A stretch of 64,000 nt of DNA. Source: Hanleya hanleyi (lineage: Eukaryota > Mollusca > Polyplacophora > Lepidopleurida > Hanleyidae). Positions 21,250 to 32,140 of the stretch are shown here, in pieces (within the stretch, counting starts at the first letter, position 1; every line of letters begins with the position of its first letter). The stretch is taken from assembly GCA_036873755.1 (NCBI GenBank), contig JAVTVY010037258.1, positions 62,001-126,000 on the forward strand. Reading direction: 5' to 3'. The translations under genes and the position numbers were made by a program. Under the pieces are notes generated by a model that was not told the DNA's origin, searched no databases, and saw only the letters and a program-made list of their open reading frames with translations.

Positions 21250-22917
21250 ACGGTGGCTCATAGGGGACATGAATTTTATTTTGCCAGTTTATTCATTTTT
21301 TTGTTAATTTCTACCTCAGTTGAAATATTTTAACTCGAGTTGAAATTATTTCTAACTCAGTTGAAACGTTTTAACTCGAGTTGAAATTATTTTTACCTTA
21401 GTTGAAACGTTTCAACTCGAGTTGAAATAATTTCTACCTCAGTTGAAATGTTTTAACTCGAGTTGAAATTATTTCTACCTCAGTTGAAACGTTTTAACTC
21501 GAGTTGAAATTATTTTTACCTCAGTTGAAACGTTTCAACTCGAGTTGAAAAGATTTCTACCTCAGTTGAAGCGTTTCAGCTCGAGTTGAAATAATTTCTA
21601 CCTCAGTTGAAATGTTTTAAGTCGAGGTGAAATTATTTCCACCTCAGTTGAAACGTTTAACTCGAGTTGAAATAATTTCTACCTCAGTTGAAACGTTTCA
21701 ACTCGAGTTGAAATAATTTCTAGCTCAGTTGAAACATTTTAACTCGAGTAGAAATTATTTTTACCTCAGTTGAAATGTTTCAACTCGAGTTGACAAAATT
21801 TCTACCTCAGTTGAAGCGTTTTAGCTCGAGTGGAAATAATTTCTTGCTAAGTTGAAACGTTTCAACTCGAGTTGAAATAATTTCTACCTGAGTTGAAATG
21901 TTTTAACTCGAGTTGAAATAATTTCTACCTCAGTTGAAACGTTTAACTCGAGTTGAAATAATTTCTACCTCAGTTGAAACGTTTCAACTCGAGTTGAAAT
22001 AATTTCTACCTCAGTTGAAACGTTTTAACTCGAGTTTAAATAATTTCTACCAGTTGAAATGTTTCAAATCGAGTTGAAATTATTCCTACCTTAGTTGAAA
22101 TATTTCAACTCGAGTTGAAATTATTTTGTTATGGCAACATGGACCTAGCAACAGGAGAAGACACGTGATGTGTGGGGTTGATGCAAAAAAAATAGTATTT
22201 TGCCTGAAAAATAAAATGCGGAAACACGGACTCTACACTCAAAAATGTGGAAAACCCCCGTAAAATAAGCCTAGGTGGACCAGTATGGACCCTAAGGGGT
22301 TGGGCGGGGTATCAACTCGAAGCATCAAGCTTTGGCTGACGCTTTTGTTCTTCCCCAGACGCAGACTTCCGTTGTCCGTGTGGGGACGCAAACATTTGGT
22401 ATATACCTTTGTGACTATACGCTAAAAACTAAGGCTCTCGCCACCTAATTGCATTGAGTATATATTCCATTATTAAAAGAGAAATAAACACACTATAATA
22501 GGAACCGGTACCAGGTCTATGATTATACGCTGATATTGTAACATTGGTATTTTTATGGTATGATATTTCTCTTCTTTAAGAACCAGGGCTCTTGCAAATT
22601 AATTATGTTGATTAGATATTCCCGAAAAAATAATAATAATAGAATACAAGACTATACAATATAACACCCTGCGGGTATACACTCATACGCTATTGGAGTA
22701 AAATTATTATATTAATAGCAGTTCATCTCGTAAGAACCAAGGCTCTCGCAAATTAATTATGTTAATTTGATGCTCCCTAAAAAAAATATATATAACGCCA
22801 TATAGTATAGCTTATACGCTTATTACTACAACATGAAAAGTATAATGGCAGTTCGTCTTTAAAGATTAAGGCGCTCGAAAACTACATTAATTACACTTCC
22901 AATATAAAGGAAGTCTA
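21250..22917. repeat. Palindromic-satellite module, copy 1
   Basis: It begins TACGGTGGCTCATAGG. It carries an array of ~41-bp units (21300-22125), then a unique-looking segment with CATGGACCTAGCAACAGGAG and four degenerate repeats around TATACGCT...AAGGCTCTCGC (22417, 22530, 22684, 22815). The whole module recurs directly at 22918. No ORF of interest. It may be a minisatellite-bearing DNA transposon, but no termini are proven. Confidence 0.8.
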
Positions 22918-24902
22918 CGGTGGCTCATAGGGCACATCAATTTTATTTTGCCAGTTTATTCATTTTTTTGTTAATTTCTACCTCAGTTGAAATATTTTAA
23001 CTCGAGTTGAAATTATTTCTAACTCAGTTGAAACGTTTTAACTCGAGTTGAAATTATTTTTACCTTAGTTGAAACGTTTCAACTCGAGTTGAAATAATTT
23101 CTACCTCAGTTGAAATGTTTTAACTCGAGTTGAAATTATTTCTACCTCAGTTGAAACGTTTTAATTCGAGTTGAAATTATTTTTACCTCAGTTGAAATGT
23201 TTCAACTCGAGTTGAAAAAATTTCTACCACAGTTGAAGCGTTTCAGCTCGAGTTGAAATAATTTCTACCTCAGTTGAAATGTTTTAACTCGAGTTGAAAT
23301 TATTTCCACCTCAGTTGAAACGTTTAACTCGAGTTGAAATAATTTCTACCTCAGTTGAAACGTTTCAACTCGAGTTGAAATAATTTCTAGCTCAGTTGAA
23401 ACGTTTTAACTCGAGTAGAAATTATTTTTACCTCAGTTGAAATGTTTCAACTCGAGTTGACAAAGTTTCTACCTCAGTTGAAGCGTTTCAGCTCGAGTGG
23501 AAATAATTTCTAGCTCAGTTGAAACGTTTCAACTCGAGTTGAAATAATTTCTACCTCAGTTGAAATGTTTTAACTCGAGTTGAAATAATTTCTACCTCAG
23601 TTGAAACGTTTAACTCGAGTTGAAATAATTTCTACCTCAGTTGAAACGTTTCAACTCGAGTTGAAATAATTTCTACCTCAGTTGAAACGTTTTAACTCGA
23701 GTTGAAATAATTTCTACCTCAGTTGAAATGTTTTAACTCGAGTTGAAATTATTTCTACCTCAGTTGAAACGTTTTAATTCGAGTTGAAATTATTTTTACC
23801 TCAGTTGAAATGTTTCAACTCGAGTTGAAAAAATTTCTACCACAGTTGAAGCGTTTCAGCTCGAGTTGAAATAATTTCTACCTCAGTTGAAATGTTTTAA
23901 CTCGAGTTGAAATTATTTCCACCTCAGTTGAAACGTTTAACTCGAGTTGAAATAATTTCTACCTCAGTTGAAACGTTTCAACTCGAGTTGAAATAATTTC
24001 TAGCTCAGTTGAAACGTTTTAACTCGAGTAGAAATTATTTTTACCTCAGTTGAAATGTTTCAACTCGAGTTGACAAAGTTTCTACCTCAGTTGAAGCGTT
24101 TCAGCTCGAGTGGAAATAATTTCTAGCTCAGTTGAAACGTTTCAACTCGAGTTGAAATAATTTCTACCTCAGTTGAAATGTTTTAACTCGAGTTGAAATA
24201 ATTTCTACCTCAGTTGAAACGTTTAACTCGAGTTGAAATAATTTCTACCTCAGTTGAAACGTTTCAACTCGAGTTGAAATAATTTCTACCTCAGTTGAAA
24301 CGTTTTAACTCGAGTTTAAAAATTTCTACCTCAGTTGAAATGTTTCAAATCGAGTTGAAATTATTCCTACCTTAGTTGAAATATTTCAACTCGAGTTGAA
24401 ATTATTTTGTTGTGGCAACATGGACCTAGCAACAGGAGAAGACACGTGATGTGTGGGGTTGATGCAAAAAAATAGTATTTTGCCTGAAAAATAAAATGCG
24501 GAAACACGGACTCTACACTCAAAAATGTGGAAAACCCCCGTAAAATAAGCCTAGGTGGACCAGTATGGACCCTAAGGGGTTGGGCGTGGTATCAACTCGA
24601 AGCATCAAGCTTTGGCTGACGCTTTTGTTCTTCCCCAGACGCAGACTTCCGTTGTCTGTGTGGGGACGCAAACATTTGGTATATACCTTTGTGACTATAC
24701 GCTAAGAACTAAGGCTCTCGCCACCTAATTACATTGAGTATATATTCCATTATTAAAAGAGAAATAAACACACTATAATAAGAACCGGTACCAGGTCTAT
24801 GATTATACGCTGATATTGTAACATTGGTATTTTTATGGTATGATATTTCTCTTCTTTAAGAACCAGGGCTCTTGCAAATTAATTATGTTGATTAGATATT
24901 TC
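22918..24902. repeat. Palindromic-satellite module, copy 2, truncated by the Polinton end
   Basis: This direct duplicate of 21250-22917 has a longer array (22975-24405) that contains an internal 613-bp duplication: the private variants TTTTAATTCGAG (23160, 23773) and CTACCACAGTTG (23225, 23838) recur at that spacing. Sequence matches copy 1 up to TTAGATATT at ~24900, then switches abruptly to the Polinton terminus; the last ~290 bp of the module are missing. Confidence 0.85.
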
Positions 24903-26469
24903 AGTCCAGTCCAGTCCCTTTTCTGATTGCCTAGTCAAATGATAGAACAACAACAACAAGGATTTCAGGTCACTGTATCATCCCCTCCATCACAGCACAC
25001 CCACGCTGGGGGAGCCGCTATTAGTGTGTTTACAATTCTCGTATGCATTTGTATTGTCTAATCACAAGCAGTGCCAATCTCCGTCTGCTCTTGTCCAATC
25101 AGAAGCCACCCTTTCAGAAAATACCCTTGTGTTGCGTCAGTCTTGCTGGTGGACTGTTAGTCCTCGAGGCCCGCCCTCTGTGCTTGTCAGTCGACAGATA
25201 TATGTAGGTTTCTTGTTTTAGTGGGACATTTAAGCCGTACGACGTCGAGCATTACGTGCTATAGTTCCTCTGGGTATTCCTGCATTTTCCAGGTTACTCC
25301 ATGTTGAGGCGTTTACTCCATCAGAGGTCCACGATGCTCATTCACTAACATCAGATGAGCTGTTTCAGTTGATCTGGCATCACAGCTCCCGAGCTAGCGT
25401 ATCTAATTCCGTTTAATTCGGTGCTAGGTGCCGTGTGGATACTTCATAGTCTCCACATGAACAGCTGCAATAATAGAGCGGCTGAGATACTAAGGCTACG
25501 TTCGAGAATCCGCCGTGATTTTGGGTGTGAGTGTTATGTGCCGAGGGATGCTTTCCTGTAGAGTCATATGGTTGTTTTTTAGTCGCCAGACGTCATCGAC
25601 TTTTCCCACCTCTTGCATATCGCTCCAATTTCGGACATGATCGCTCCTGGTCGTGTTCAATGGCCGCCCATTCGCTCATGGGCCACACCTAAGCGACTTC
25701 GGGCATTCCAGGTCCCAATGTGGGGAATTCTATTTAAAACTCTTGTGGTGTAAAGTCATACATTACCCTGGCCATGATGTGAGTTTGGCGTCTTGATGTC
25801 CATAAACACTCGGGAGTAGTAGGAAAATCGCAAACACGAGCGGATGCTCACTCGGATCGATGAAAAGTACACCCTTATGCATTAGCTCATACGATAACTA
25901 GTGGCATGTTGCCGTTGAAGACGCCTGTGGACTCTGGACTGTTGGCAGACAATATTATTGATAAAAATGATGTCATCGGTAGTGGACAAACCACAAATAC
26001 GGTCAGGTTAGGGGCGGTCGTGGGAGTAAGCGGCTGCCTACACCCGAATACACTAGTTCATAGGGGTAAGTTGCATGTGGATACGTCATAGGATACTGTG
26101 GGTAGGACATGGTGGATATGTCTATCCTGGTTGAGTGACCTCCCCTGTATAGTACTGGGTGTTGAATTTGGTTATTGTTATCTGTAAACTAGTGTGTGTC
26201 AGACCCCAATACCTCTAAATGATGATGACCAGACCGCGATGAATATCCACTGTGCGCTCGCCTGATGTTGCCGCCTGAACCCTCGATTATACAGCCCATT
26301 AAAGTTTTACACACGTGGGAGTAAGTTCCTTAGAGTTATGAATCGGGCGTGTGTATTCCTCCGCGGTGATGCGGTCTGGTGGTGATGCGGTCTGCCTCCG
26401 CGGACAGAAAGTAGTCCCAAATTCTCAGGCATTCTCCGGCAATCTTCAGGGGCGAGAGGGGTCCCTAGT

Positions 26470-27060
26470 GTACCGATTGGGTCGTATGAGGTATCAATGT
26501 GAAGCATTCGTGAAGGGGCATCTGATGGGGTGGGTGTGGAGTTGAAATATCGTCATTCTGCGCATGCGCGGTAGACCAAGGGTATGGAAATAGACGTTTT
26601 GGGGTCTAGGTGGGTCACTAGTGGTCCGATGGAGTCGAGTGAGGTATCAATGTGAAGCATATGTGAGGGGGCATCCGATGGGCTGGGTGTGGGGTTGGAA
26701 TATGGTCATTCTGCGCATGCGCGGTAGACCAAGGGTATGGAATAGACGTTTTGGGATCTAGGGGAGCCCCTAATGGTCCGATGGAGTCGTATGAGGTATC
26801 AATGTGAAGCATTCGTGAAGGAGCATCCGACGGGATGGGTGTGACGTGGAACTGACGTCATTCTGCGCATGCGCAAGCAGGAATTGTGGGAAAAGGGTAT
26901 GGAAATAGACATTTTGGGGTCTAGGTGAGCCCCTAGTGGTCCGATGGTGTCGTCTGAGGTCTTATGTTGAAGCTCTCATGGAGGAGCATCTGACTGTGCT
27001 CATGGTTCGTCCGTGTTCAAGAGACTGCGCATGCGTAGTCTGGCCGTAGTATAGAAGGCA
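26470..27060 (+). promoter_or_regulatory. Subterminal ~152-bp repeats with NRF1-like palindromes
   Basis: Four repeats each contain GAGGTATCAATGTGAAGC, ATTCTGCGCATGCGC and a GTATGGAAATAGACGTTTTG segment. GCGCATGCGC cores lie near 26563, 26715, 26869 and 27019. TGCGCATGCGCA fits the NRF1 consensus. Function is inferred from motif identity and spacing only. Confidence 0.55.
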
Positions 27061-27806
27061 GGCATTTTGGGGGTGCGTGATAGTGTGTTTGACCAACCAC
27101 TATGGGTCCGTGTTTGTGGTTGGGTGGTGTGGGTTCTGCACACAGACGTCACTTCCGGGTTTCACTGAAACTACCTCCGAGCCCAGACGAGTTCCAATTT
27201 TTTCCTTACACGTAGGGTCCGGATTTTCAGCATCCACGTTTTCCCCGGCCCGGCCGCAGCGCGCGCGCGCGTGTTACTCCGGCCGCAGCGCGCGCACGCG
27301 CGTCATCGCCGGCAGTGCGCGGATGAATGTCGGGTCAAAGGTCACTTCCAGGTCAAAAGGTCAAAGGTCTCCCTTTCGGCAAGGTTCGGCAACAATGTTG
27401 CGGCGTCGATATACAGGGCTTGAACCCAAAAAGGGTATTGTAAATTAACCTGTGAAGGATGGGCAGTTCCATTTGGACCAATCAGCTGTCGAGAAAAAGA
27501 GCCAATGAGCGATCGATAAAAGAACCAATGGACGGGTACTAGAATTTCGCTCAGGTCTGCGCCTACATCCGGGTACTAGGATGCTTTCGCCTACGTCCGC
27601 TCCTACATCCGGGTTCTTGTACACCCGGGTAATGTTCTCTGGACATGGATGGGTTAACTTTGGCCCCATTCTAGGCCATTGATTGCCTAATACGGTGTTC
27701 AAGGCCAGTTTGACCGAATCCCCACATGTCTGTTATAGCCTTCATGCATTATGCTCATATAGAAAACACACAAGACAGGGTTTTCTGGTGAGATCTCATT
27801 CTGTTT

Positions 27807-27812
27807 TTTATT
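27807..27812 (-). terminator. Poly(A) signal of the leftward transcripts
   Basis: AATAAA on the minus strand directly after the end of the protease frame, inside the terminal repeat. The mirrored copy at 52838-52843 follows PolB. Confidence 0.55.
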
Positions 27813-28426
27813 CAGTAACAACAACAACGTGAGAACAACCACGTGAAAACTGAAGCCCAGAACAGGGCGCTTGTACATTGAAAGAACTGAAGCCCAGAAA
27901 GGGGGCTTGTAAACTTAAGCCCAGAACAGGGGGCTTGTGTACATTGAAAGAACTTAAGCCCAGAACGGGCTTGTACATTGAAATGATGGACGGCCCAGTC
28001 ATATACGAGTACATCGCGGTCTTCGGCCTTGGGGTACTCGTCAAACATCTGTACGATGGTAGATAAGGTTCTGCCCCGGCATCGATGGTACAGGTAAAAC
28101 AAGCAATATTGTCCGCACACGCTACTGGTCAGGCTTTGCAATGTTTCACTGTTCCAACACCACATCTCTGTGCCTTGATCCATGAAGTCTGTTACATCGG
28201 GATGAAGGGGTGGCAGGCCGTACGGGTCAAAGTATTCGCCCTGCTGTTCTGTCAAGTACACGGCCACCCAATGTTCACCGGGCCGATCCATCGGGACCGT
28301 GTTGAGAACGTAAGCAGCAGGATACATACGGTCTAATGGGAACACATCTCGGACGAACATCCCTTGAAAGACCATACGTGTCCCTGGGTCATTCTCCAGT
28401 ACGGTGGTTATCTGGTCTGTATCCAT
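27812..28426 (-). CDS. Adenovirus-type cysteine protease (PRO)
   Basis: A maturation protease of the Ulp1/adenain family that would process virion precursors. I start it at the ATG at 28426, one base after the major capsid stop (TAACATG); an upstream in-frame ATG at 28486 would overlap the capsid gene. Catalytic residues, numbered from 28426: His52 in GEHWVAVY, Asp67 in EYFDPYG, and Cys104 in SSVCGQYC. The domain ends near HHFNVQ; the last ~50 codons are the translation of a ~37-bp minisatellite (27848-27985), so the natural stop has probably been lost. No break lies in the catalytic part. It is one of the few intact Polinton genes here. Confidence 0.85.
   Translation of the reverse strand: MDTDQITTVLENDPGTRMVFQGMFVRDVFPLDRMYPAAYVLNTVPMDRPGEHWVAVYLTEQQGEYFDPYGLPPLHPDVTDFMDQGTEMWCWNSETLQSLTSSVCGQYCLFYLYHRCRGRTLSTIVQMFDEYPKAEDRDVLVYDWAVHHFNVQARSGLKFFQCTQAPCSGLKFTSPLSGLQFFQCTSALFWASVFTWLFSRCCCY
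27848..27985. repeat. ~37-bp minisatellite at the 3' end of PRO
   Basis: About four units of TTGTACATTGAAAGAACT plus AAGCCCAGAACAGGGGG. One inverted unit stands at 52762-52800, after PolB, showing that the unit belongs to the terminal repeat. Confidence 0.7.
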
Positions 28427-28427
28427 G

Positions 28428-29690
28428 TTAGGTGGCAAAGTCATACTGGACGTTGCGCGCCTTGTCCACTTGAATGATGTTGTCAAACTCGGCGTAGCAG
28501 ATCACATTGACGGTGGTCCCGAGGGCTCGTGCAAAGTGGATTTCCAACCGTAAATTGCCTTGCTTGGCCAGGGCCAGCTGATGGTCGTTCTCTAAGGTGG
28601 GGGTCAGATCGAAACAGAACAACGTGTATCCGTTCGCGTAGTTCTCCCGCCGACTGATCATATTCCCTTCGTCCTGGTTGATTTGACCGGTGGCTGTAAA
28701 CAGGCTCTGATAGGCTCGATTGAAATTCCTGCGCCCAAAGTTCGGTGTTAAGGCCGTGGCTGGGACCTGTTGTCCATCCATATGCAGGGCCACAAAATTG
28801 ATGCCGAAATGTTTAAAGCCAAACGGATTTTCTGGGTATGCTCCGCTGAAACTGGTATTTTCCACACAGGCCAGGATCAATCGCTTGAGTAGTTCCCCCA
28901 GGAACAAGTTTTCTTTGTTGGTGCTCATATTTCCAGCAGGCACAGAGAACACTTTGGTTTGTACACGTCGGATAGGGTACTGGGCTGGTTTTGTTTCCAA
29001 GGCTTTCATGTGTCCCAATTGAACGGCTGGATTCGGTTTCACTTTTCGGACATACAGGACTGCGTCTTGGATGACAATCTTATAGTCAGCTGCATGCCCG
29101 TCTAAGTTAGTGGCCATCAAGGCGAAGGTCGGAGGCGCCCGTATCAGTCGGATTTTGATGGGGATCTTGTTCAAGAGGTACCGGTCTTGCATGAAAATGT
29201 CTGCGTGTAGTCGACCCATGAGATCCACCGGGGCGCCGTTCGCAGTGAAAGCCTTCCGTTTGTTATATCCTTCATTGTCCACCGTGTCCATGTGCTCGGC
29301 TGTGTCCTGGTAGAATAAAGCGACTGTCAGCTGAGATTTTTTAGCCTCTCGTCCATACGACAACAGTGTCTCGATGTAGGCTCGATAGGGGTACGTGTTG
29401 GTCGAGTCACTGATGAGTTTGTCGCTGAGAAAAATATCAACCTGTTGAAACATCGAGTGCAGCCAGTGATTCGTCGGGCCCACCGTTGCAGCTTGGATGA
29501 TTCTGGAGCCATCCAGCTTTCACATACAAGTATGTATGGGCAAAATCTACATAGGCCGATGGGCCCTGTTTCGTTGATGCTGGAGAGCGGGAGATGCTCC
29601 ACCCATAATCCTTGTTCGGCACTGGTTTGTGTGGGCGGCACGGTCCACAAATCAAATTCACTGTTGGCGGAGGGGCAGGATGAAGGACAT
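28428..29690 (-). pseudogene. Polinton major capsid protein (double jelly-roll), frameshifted N-terminus
   Basis: The intact 352-codon part (28428-29483) matches Polinton MCPs: HSMFQQVDIFLSDKLIS near its start, ENPFGFKHFGIN in the middle, and a C-terminal FARALGTTVNVICYAEFDN strand pair. The family N-terminus is present but scattered over three frames: TVPPTQTSAEQ (~29645), VDFAHTYLYVKAG (~29550) and then the long frame, with breaks near 29560 and 29510. The likely ATG at 29690 is followed by another frame break before 29650. The product would be the hexon-like coat protein of a virion. It sits between the small basic virion protein and PRO. Not functional as read. Confidence 0.85.
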
Positions 29691-29692
29691 GG

Positions 29693-30097
29693 TTAAGAAA
29701 AGATATCCTGGGTCTTCGATGTGCGTCGTCGCTGCGTCGGTCGCCGACTGGTGCGTGGTCTCGGTGGGGCAGCTCTTTTATTCCCTACGGTGCGTTGTGC
29801 TTTGGCCACCAAGACGCCTCCCGCTTCTTTGGCCCGCCGTTTCAAGGATTCTTTGGGTGCCGTACCCCCCAAGACATCACCGGCCACTTGCAGTACACTG
29901 CGTACCGCTTGTTTGCCGATTGCTTTCACCCCACGCGTCACCAAGGGCAGGAACGTTTTGACGATGCTGCCGAGTATGTTCTCCAGTCCATGTCCTAGTT
30001 GCATGCGTGCACCACTAAAGACCGGAAAGCCACCCCCGGCCTGTTGGGCATAATAGTCCATATAGCTGCGTGCATCGCACTCGTAAGGTACTTTCAT
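29693..30097 (-). CDS. Small basic virion protein of Polintons (pX/pVI-like)
   Basis: 134 residues, intact. N-terminal segment MKVPYECDARSYMDYYAQQ, then an amphipathic stretch with GHGLENILGSIVKTFLPLV and GVKAIGKQAVRSVLQVAGDVL, then a Lys/Arg-rich tail (PRPRTSRRPTQRRR) like a nuclear-localisation or DNA-binding tail. This GHGL...LP...RG.K..G architecture recurs in Polintons next to penton and MCP, where a membrane-active or core role like adenovirus pVI/pX has been suggested. The ATG overlaps the penton stop (TAATG). The function is inferred. Confidence 0.7.
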   Translation of the reverse strand: MKVPYECDARSYMDYYAQQAGGGFPVFSGARMQLGHGLENILGSIVKTFLPLVTRGVKAIGKQAVRSVLQVAGDVLGGTAPKESLKRRAKEAGGVLVAKAQRTVGNKRAAPPRPRTSRRPTQRRRTSKTQDIFS

Positions 30098-30732
30098 TAT
30101 GCAAAGTGGGGAGCACGTGCTTGTCGAAAATGAAGTGTCAGCACCACTTTTTCTCGTTCGAATGCCACCGGTCGTCCCGTGTCATCTCTTATATCCACCG
30201 TGATAGTGTTGATGTCGGTTTGTCGTACGGGTAGGTAGAGCATGTGGGTGAAACTGTGGGTGATTTGTTCTCCATACGTCTTTTTAATGGGGACCACCCG
30301 TAACAGAGGTGTGTTGATATCGCCCACGATGTGGTTGTCGACTACGTCCGAGTAGACGTAGAGTCCGTACATACCCGACTTCATATCCATCGGGGTCTGG
30401 CCATGGTCCTCGGATGGACCCGTATAGGTCGCGTGAGCGAGACCCAGCCTTATAATGCAACAGTCTTATCAGCCCCTGCATGAACTCCTTGGGGGTATCG
30501 TATTGGCCTTCGGGAGGGTGAGTCGGGTGTTTTTGCCTTCGTAGGTCACCTCGTACCACACTTCATCGGCTCGCACGTTGTACCACGAGTAAGGGTATTG
30601 GATATCCACGAGGCCACATTCCCATCGTCCAGGTAAATGCAACGGTTACGGTAACTGGGTGACGTACTTGGCCAAGGTGTTGTCAGGAAACACATCCAGC
30701 GAACTGCTACTGGGTAGGGTGAGGTAAAACAT
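30097..30732 (-). pseudogene. Polinton penton-like minor capsid protein, broken
   Basis: It starts at the ATG at 30732 (MFYLTLPSSSSLDVFPDN), the usual start of Polinton minor capsid (single jelly-roll) proteins. Codon 29 is TAA (30646-30648). The same frame then continues with WECGLVDIQYPYSWYN. Frame breaks follow near 30510 and 30390, after which the C-terminal jelly-roll part is read (GLYVYSDVVDNHIVGD, DINTITVDIRDDTGRPV). The stop overlaps the next gene's ATG. In virions this family forms the vertex capsomer. At least three lesions make it non-functional. Confidence 0.8.
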
Positions 30733-30765
30733 GGCGACTGAGCTGTCCTGCTGCTGCTGTTGGTT

Positions 30766-31596
30766 TTAATAGGTGTTCCAGGACTTGGGCGGTGGTGTCC
30801 GGCGTCGTGTTCGTGGCGGTGACTTGCTACGTGTCACGGCTCTGGAGATGTTGGGTGTCTTGATCAAGGGTGGTTTTTTAAAGGTCTGAAAAGAAGGTGC
30901 CCGTTGTGGTGGTGTTTTGGGAGGTGAATCCGGTTCCCATTCGACTTCCGAAGAAGGTAGTGGGTCACTCGGCGATTGCTGGGTCCGCTGCATCCAGGCC
31001 CAGCGATGGGGATTCCCCACCAATTCCTGTGGTACATGCATGTCTTTCAAGCCTTGGGCGAAGACCTCCCATCCTCGAGGATCCGTGTGCGACCTGCGTT
31101 GACGCATCAGGTCATTCACTAAATCCGTCATGTGGGTCCCGGGGACCACCTGATTCTGTACCAGGAGTTCGCCTTTATCATTCCAAGTCATGTTAGGATT
31201 CTGTTTCATCCGTTGTAATACGAGGCCAGCTTGTTTCTTGAACGATGCAGGTACACTCTTCAGGACTTCATCTTCCATCCACTGTGGGGCTGTGGGTGGT
31301 ACCCCTGGTAATGGCAGCTATTGGAGCGGTGCTGAGGTCGGCGGTGTGTCACGTGGTGGTGGTGGTGGTGGAGGTGCTGGGGTAGAGAGGGTTTTGTATT
31401 GGTCCATGAACGTCATGTACCGTTGAAGCGTCTCATTGTACCGTTGTACTTTCTCACTGTCGCTTAACCCCGGACTCTGTTGCATCTCTCCATCGAGGGT
31501 GTTTATGGTCTTCACCGTAGGTGAGACAGGGTAGGGCGATTGGAGGTTTTGAAGGAACCGTAGTTCGACGAGGACCATTTTTTTCGTGTGGTTCAT
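30766..31596 (-). pseudogene. Conserved Polinton protein (PW-like), split by an in-frame TAG
   Basis: The first part starts at the ATG at 31596 (MNHTKKMVLVELRFLQN), overlapping the stop of the preceding gene (ATGA). It has a helical segment with EKVQRYNETLQRYM and a proline run, and ends at TAG 31318-31320. In the same frame a second part follows (ATG at 31278) with PGTHMTDLVNDLMRQR, GWEVFAQGLKDM and VPQELVGN, a set I recognise as recurring in Polintons, then a Ser/Pro/Arg-rich tail. Shared frame and complementary parts suggest one gene of ~276 codons cut by a nonsense change. Two adjacent genes remain possible. Molecular function unknown. Confidence 0.6.
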
Positions 31597-31932
31597 TGTC
31601 GGCCGAAGAGTCCACCCAATACTGGACCCAACACGGAAGCGGCCAACGGTGCTAAGATGGCCCCGAGAAAGCCGCCTTTCTGTAACACCTTTTTGTGTTT
31701 GAGAGACTCGCTTCTGGACTAGGGTTCGGAGACCTGTCTTATGCTTGCCCAACTTGGTCTTCTGAGCCGGAGTCAGTGGTACGTTGCCTTTTAACAGGTT
31801 ATACCCGATCTCGCACAGACAGCGTACAAGGTCTGGGTCCGCACCGCGTACAATGGTTCGGACCAACTCGGGTGGGGCCGTCTTCAATACACGGAGCGTC
31901 GGAGCGTGCTTCCGTACTCGCGCAGACATCAT
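31593..31932 (-). pseudogene. Conserved Polinton protein (PY-like), frameshifted near the C-terminus
   Basis: It begins MMSARVRKHAPTLRVL at 31932 (an in-frame TTG lies 6 bases upstream) and continues with LVRCLCEIGYNLLKGNVPLT and KHKTGLRTLVQK, a layout recurring in Polintons. After a frame change near 31690, another frame gives a glycine/alanine-rich hydrophobic tail (GGFLGAILAPLAASVLG) that ends in TGA at 31593-31595, overlapping the next ATG. The tail looks like a membrane-inserting or amphipathic segment. A weak TATA-like GATAAAAAG lies about 35 bases upstream (31963-31972). Role unknown; probably a minor virion protein. Confidence 0.6.
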
Positions 31933-32140
31933 GTACAACTAATGCTAGAACCCACAACTCTGCTCTTTTTATCTACCTCAGAGAACAGAGACAAAGTCAG
32001 CCATGCTGTGGTATTCATTCTTTTTTTATTATCCCCATCATCAAACATACACTCCAGCTGGGGGAGCCACAGTGGCTATGTTTACATTATTTTTGCATGT
32101 ACACGTGGTGGGTCTCTCCGGGAAAGATGCTGGTCCGTAG

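Larger units (their letters stand above)
24903..27875 (+). repeat. Polinton left terminal inverted repeat
   Basis: 24903-26190 is the inverse of 38500-39319 and 43500-44304. 26340-27235 is the near-identical inverse of 41830-42735 and 46765-47665. 27650-27875 is the inverse of 52755-52960. It contains CCAAT boxes (inner part 27478-27535), a 152-bp repeat block with NRF1-like palindromes, a CG-rich alternating tract (27240-27325) and nuclear-receptor-like half-sites (27333-27385). The inner edge abuts the protease gene. Confidence 0.8.

Noticed and set aside
14385..24400. CRISPR-like regularly spaced repeats
   Set aside because: The repeats are contiguous tandem satellites without unique spacers, and the DNA is animal.
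26307..26812. Small ORFs such as MLHIDTSYDP and MYSSAVMRSG repeated in all terminal copies
   Set aside because: They are frame readings of the 152-bp subterminal repeats, on both strands, with no protein-like conservation.
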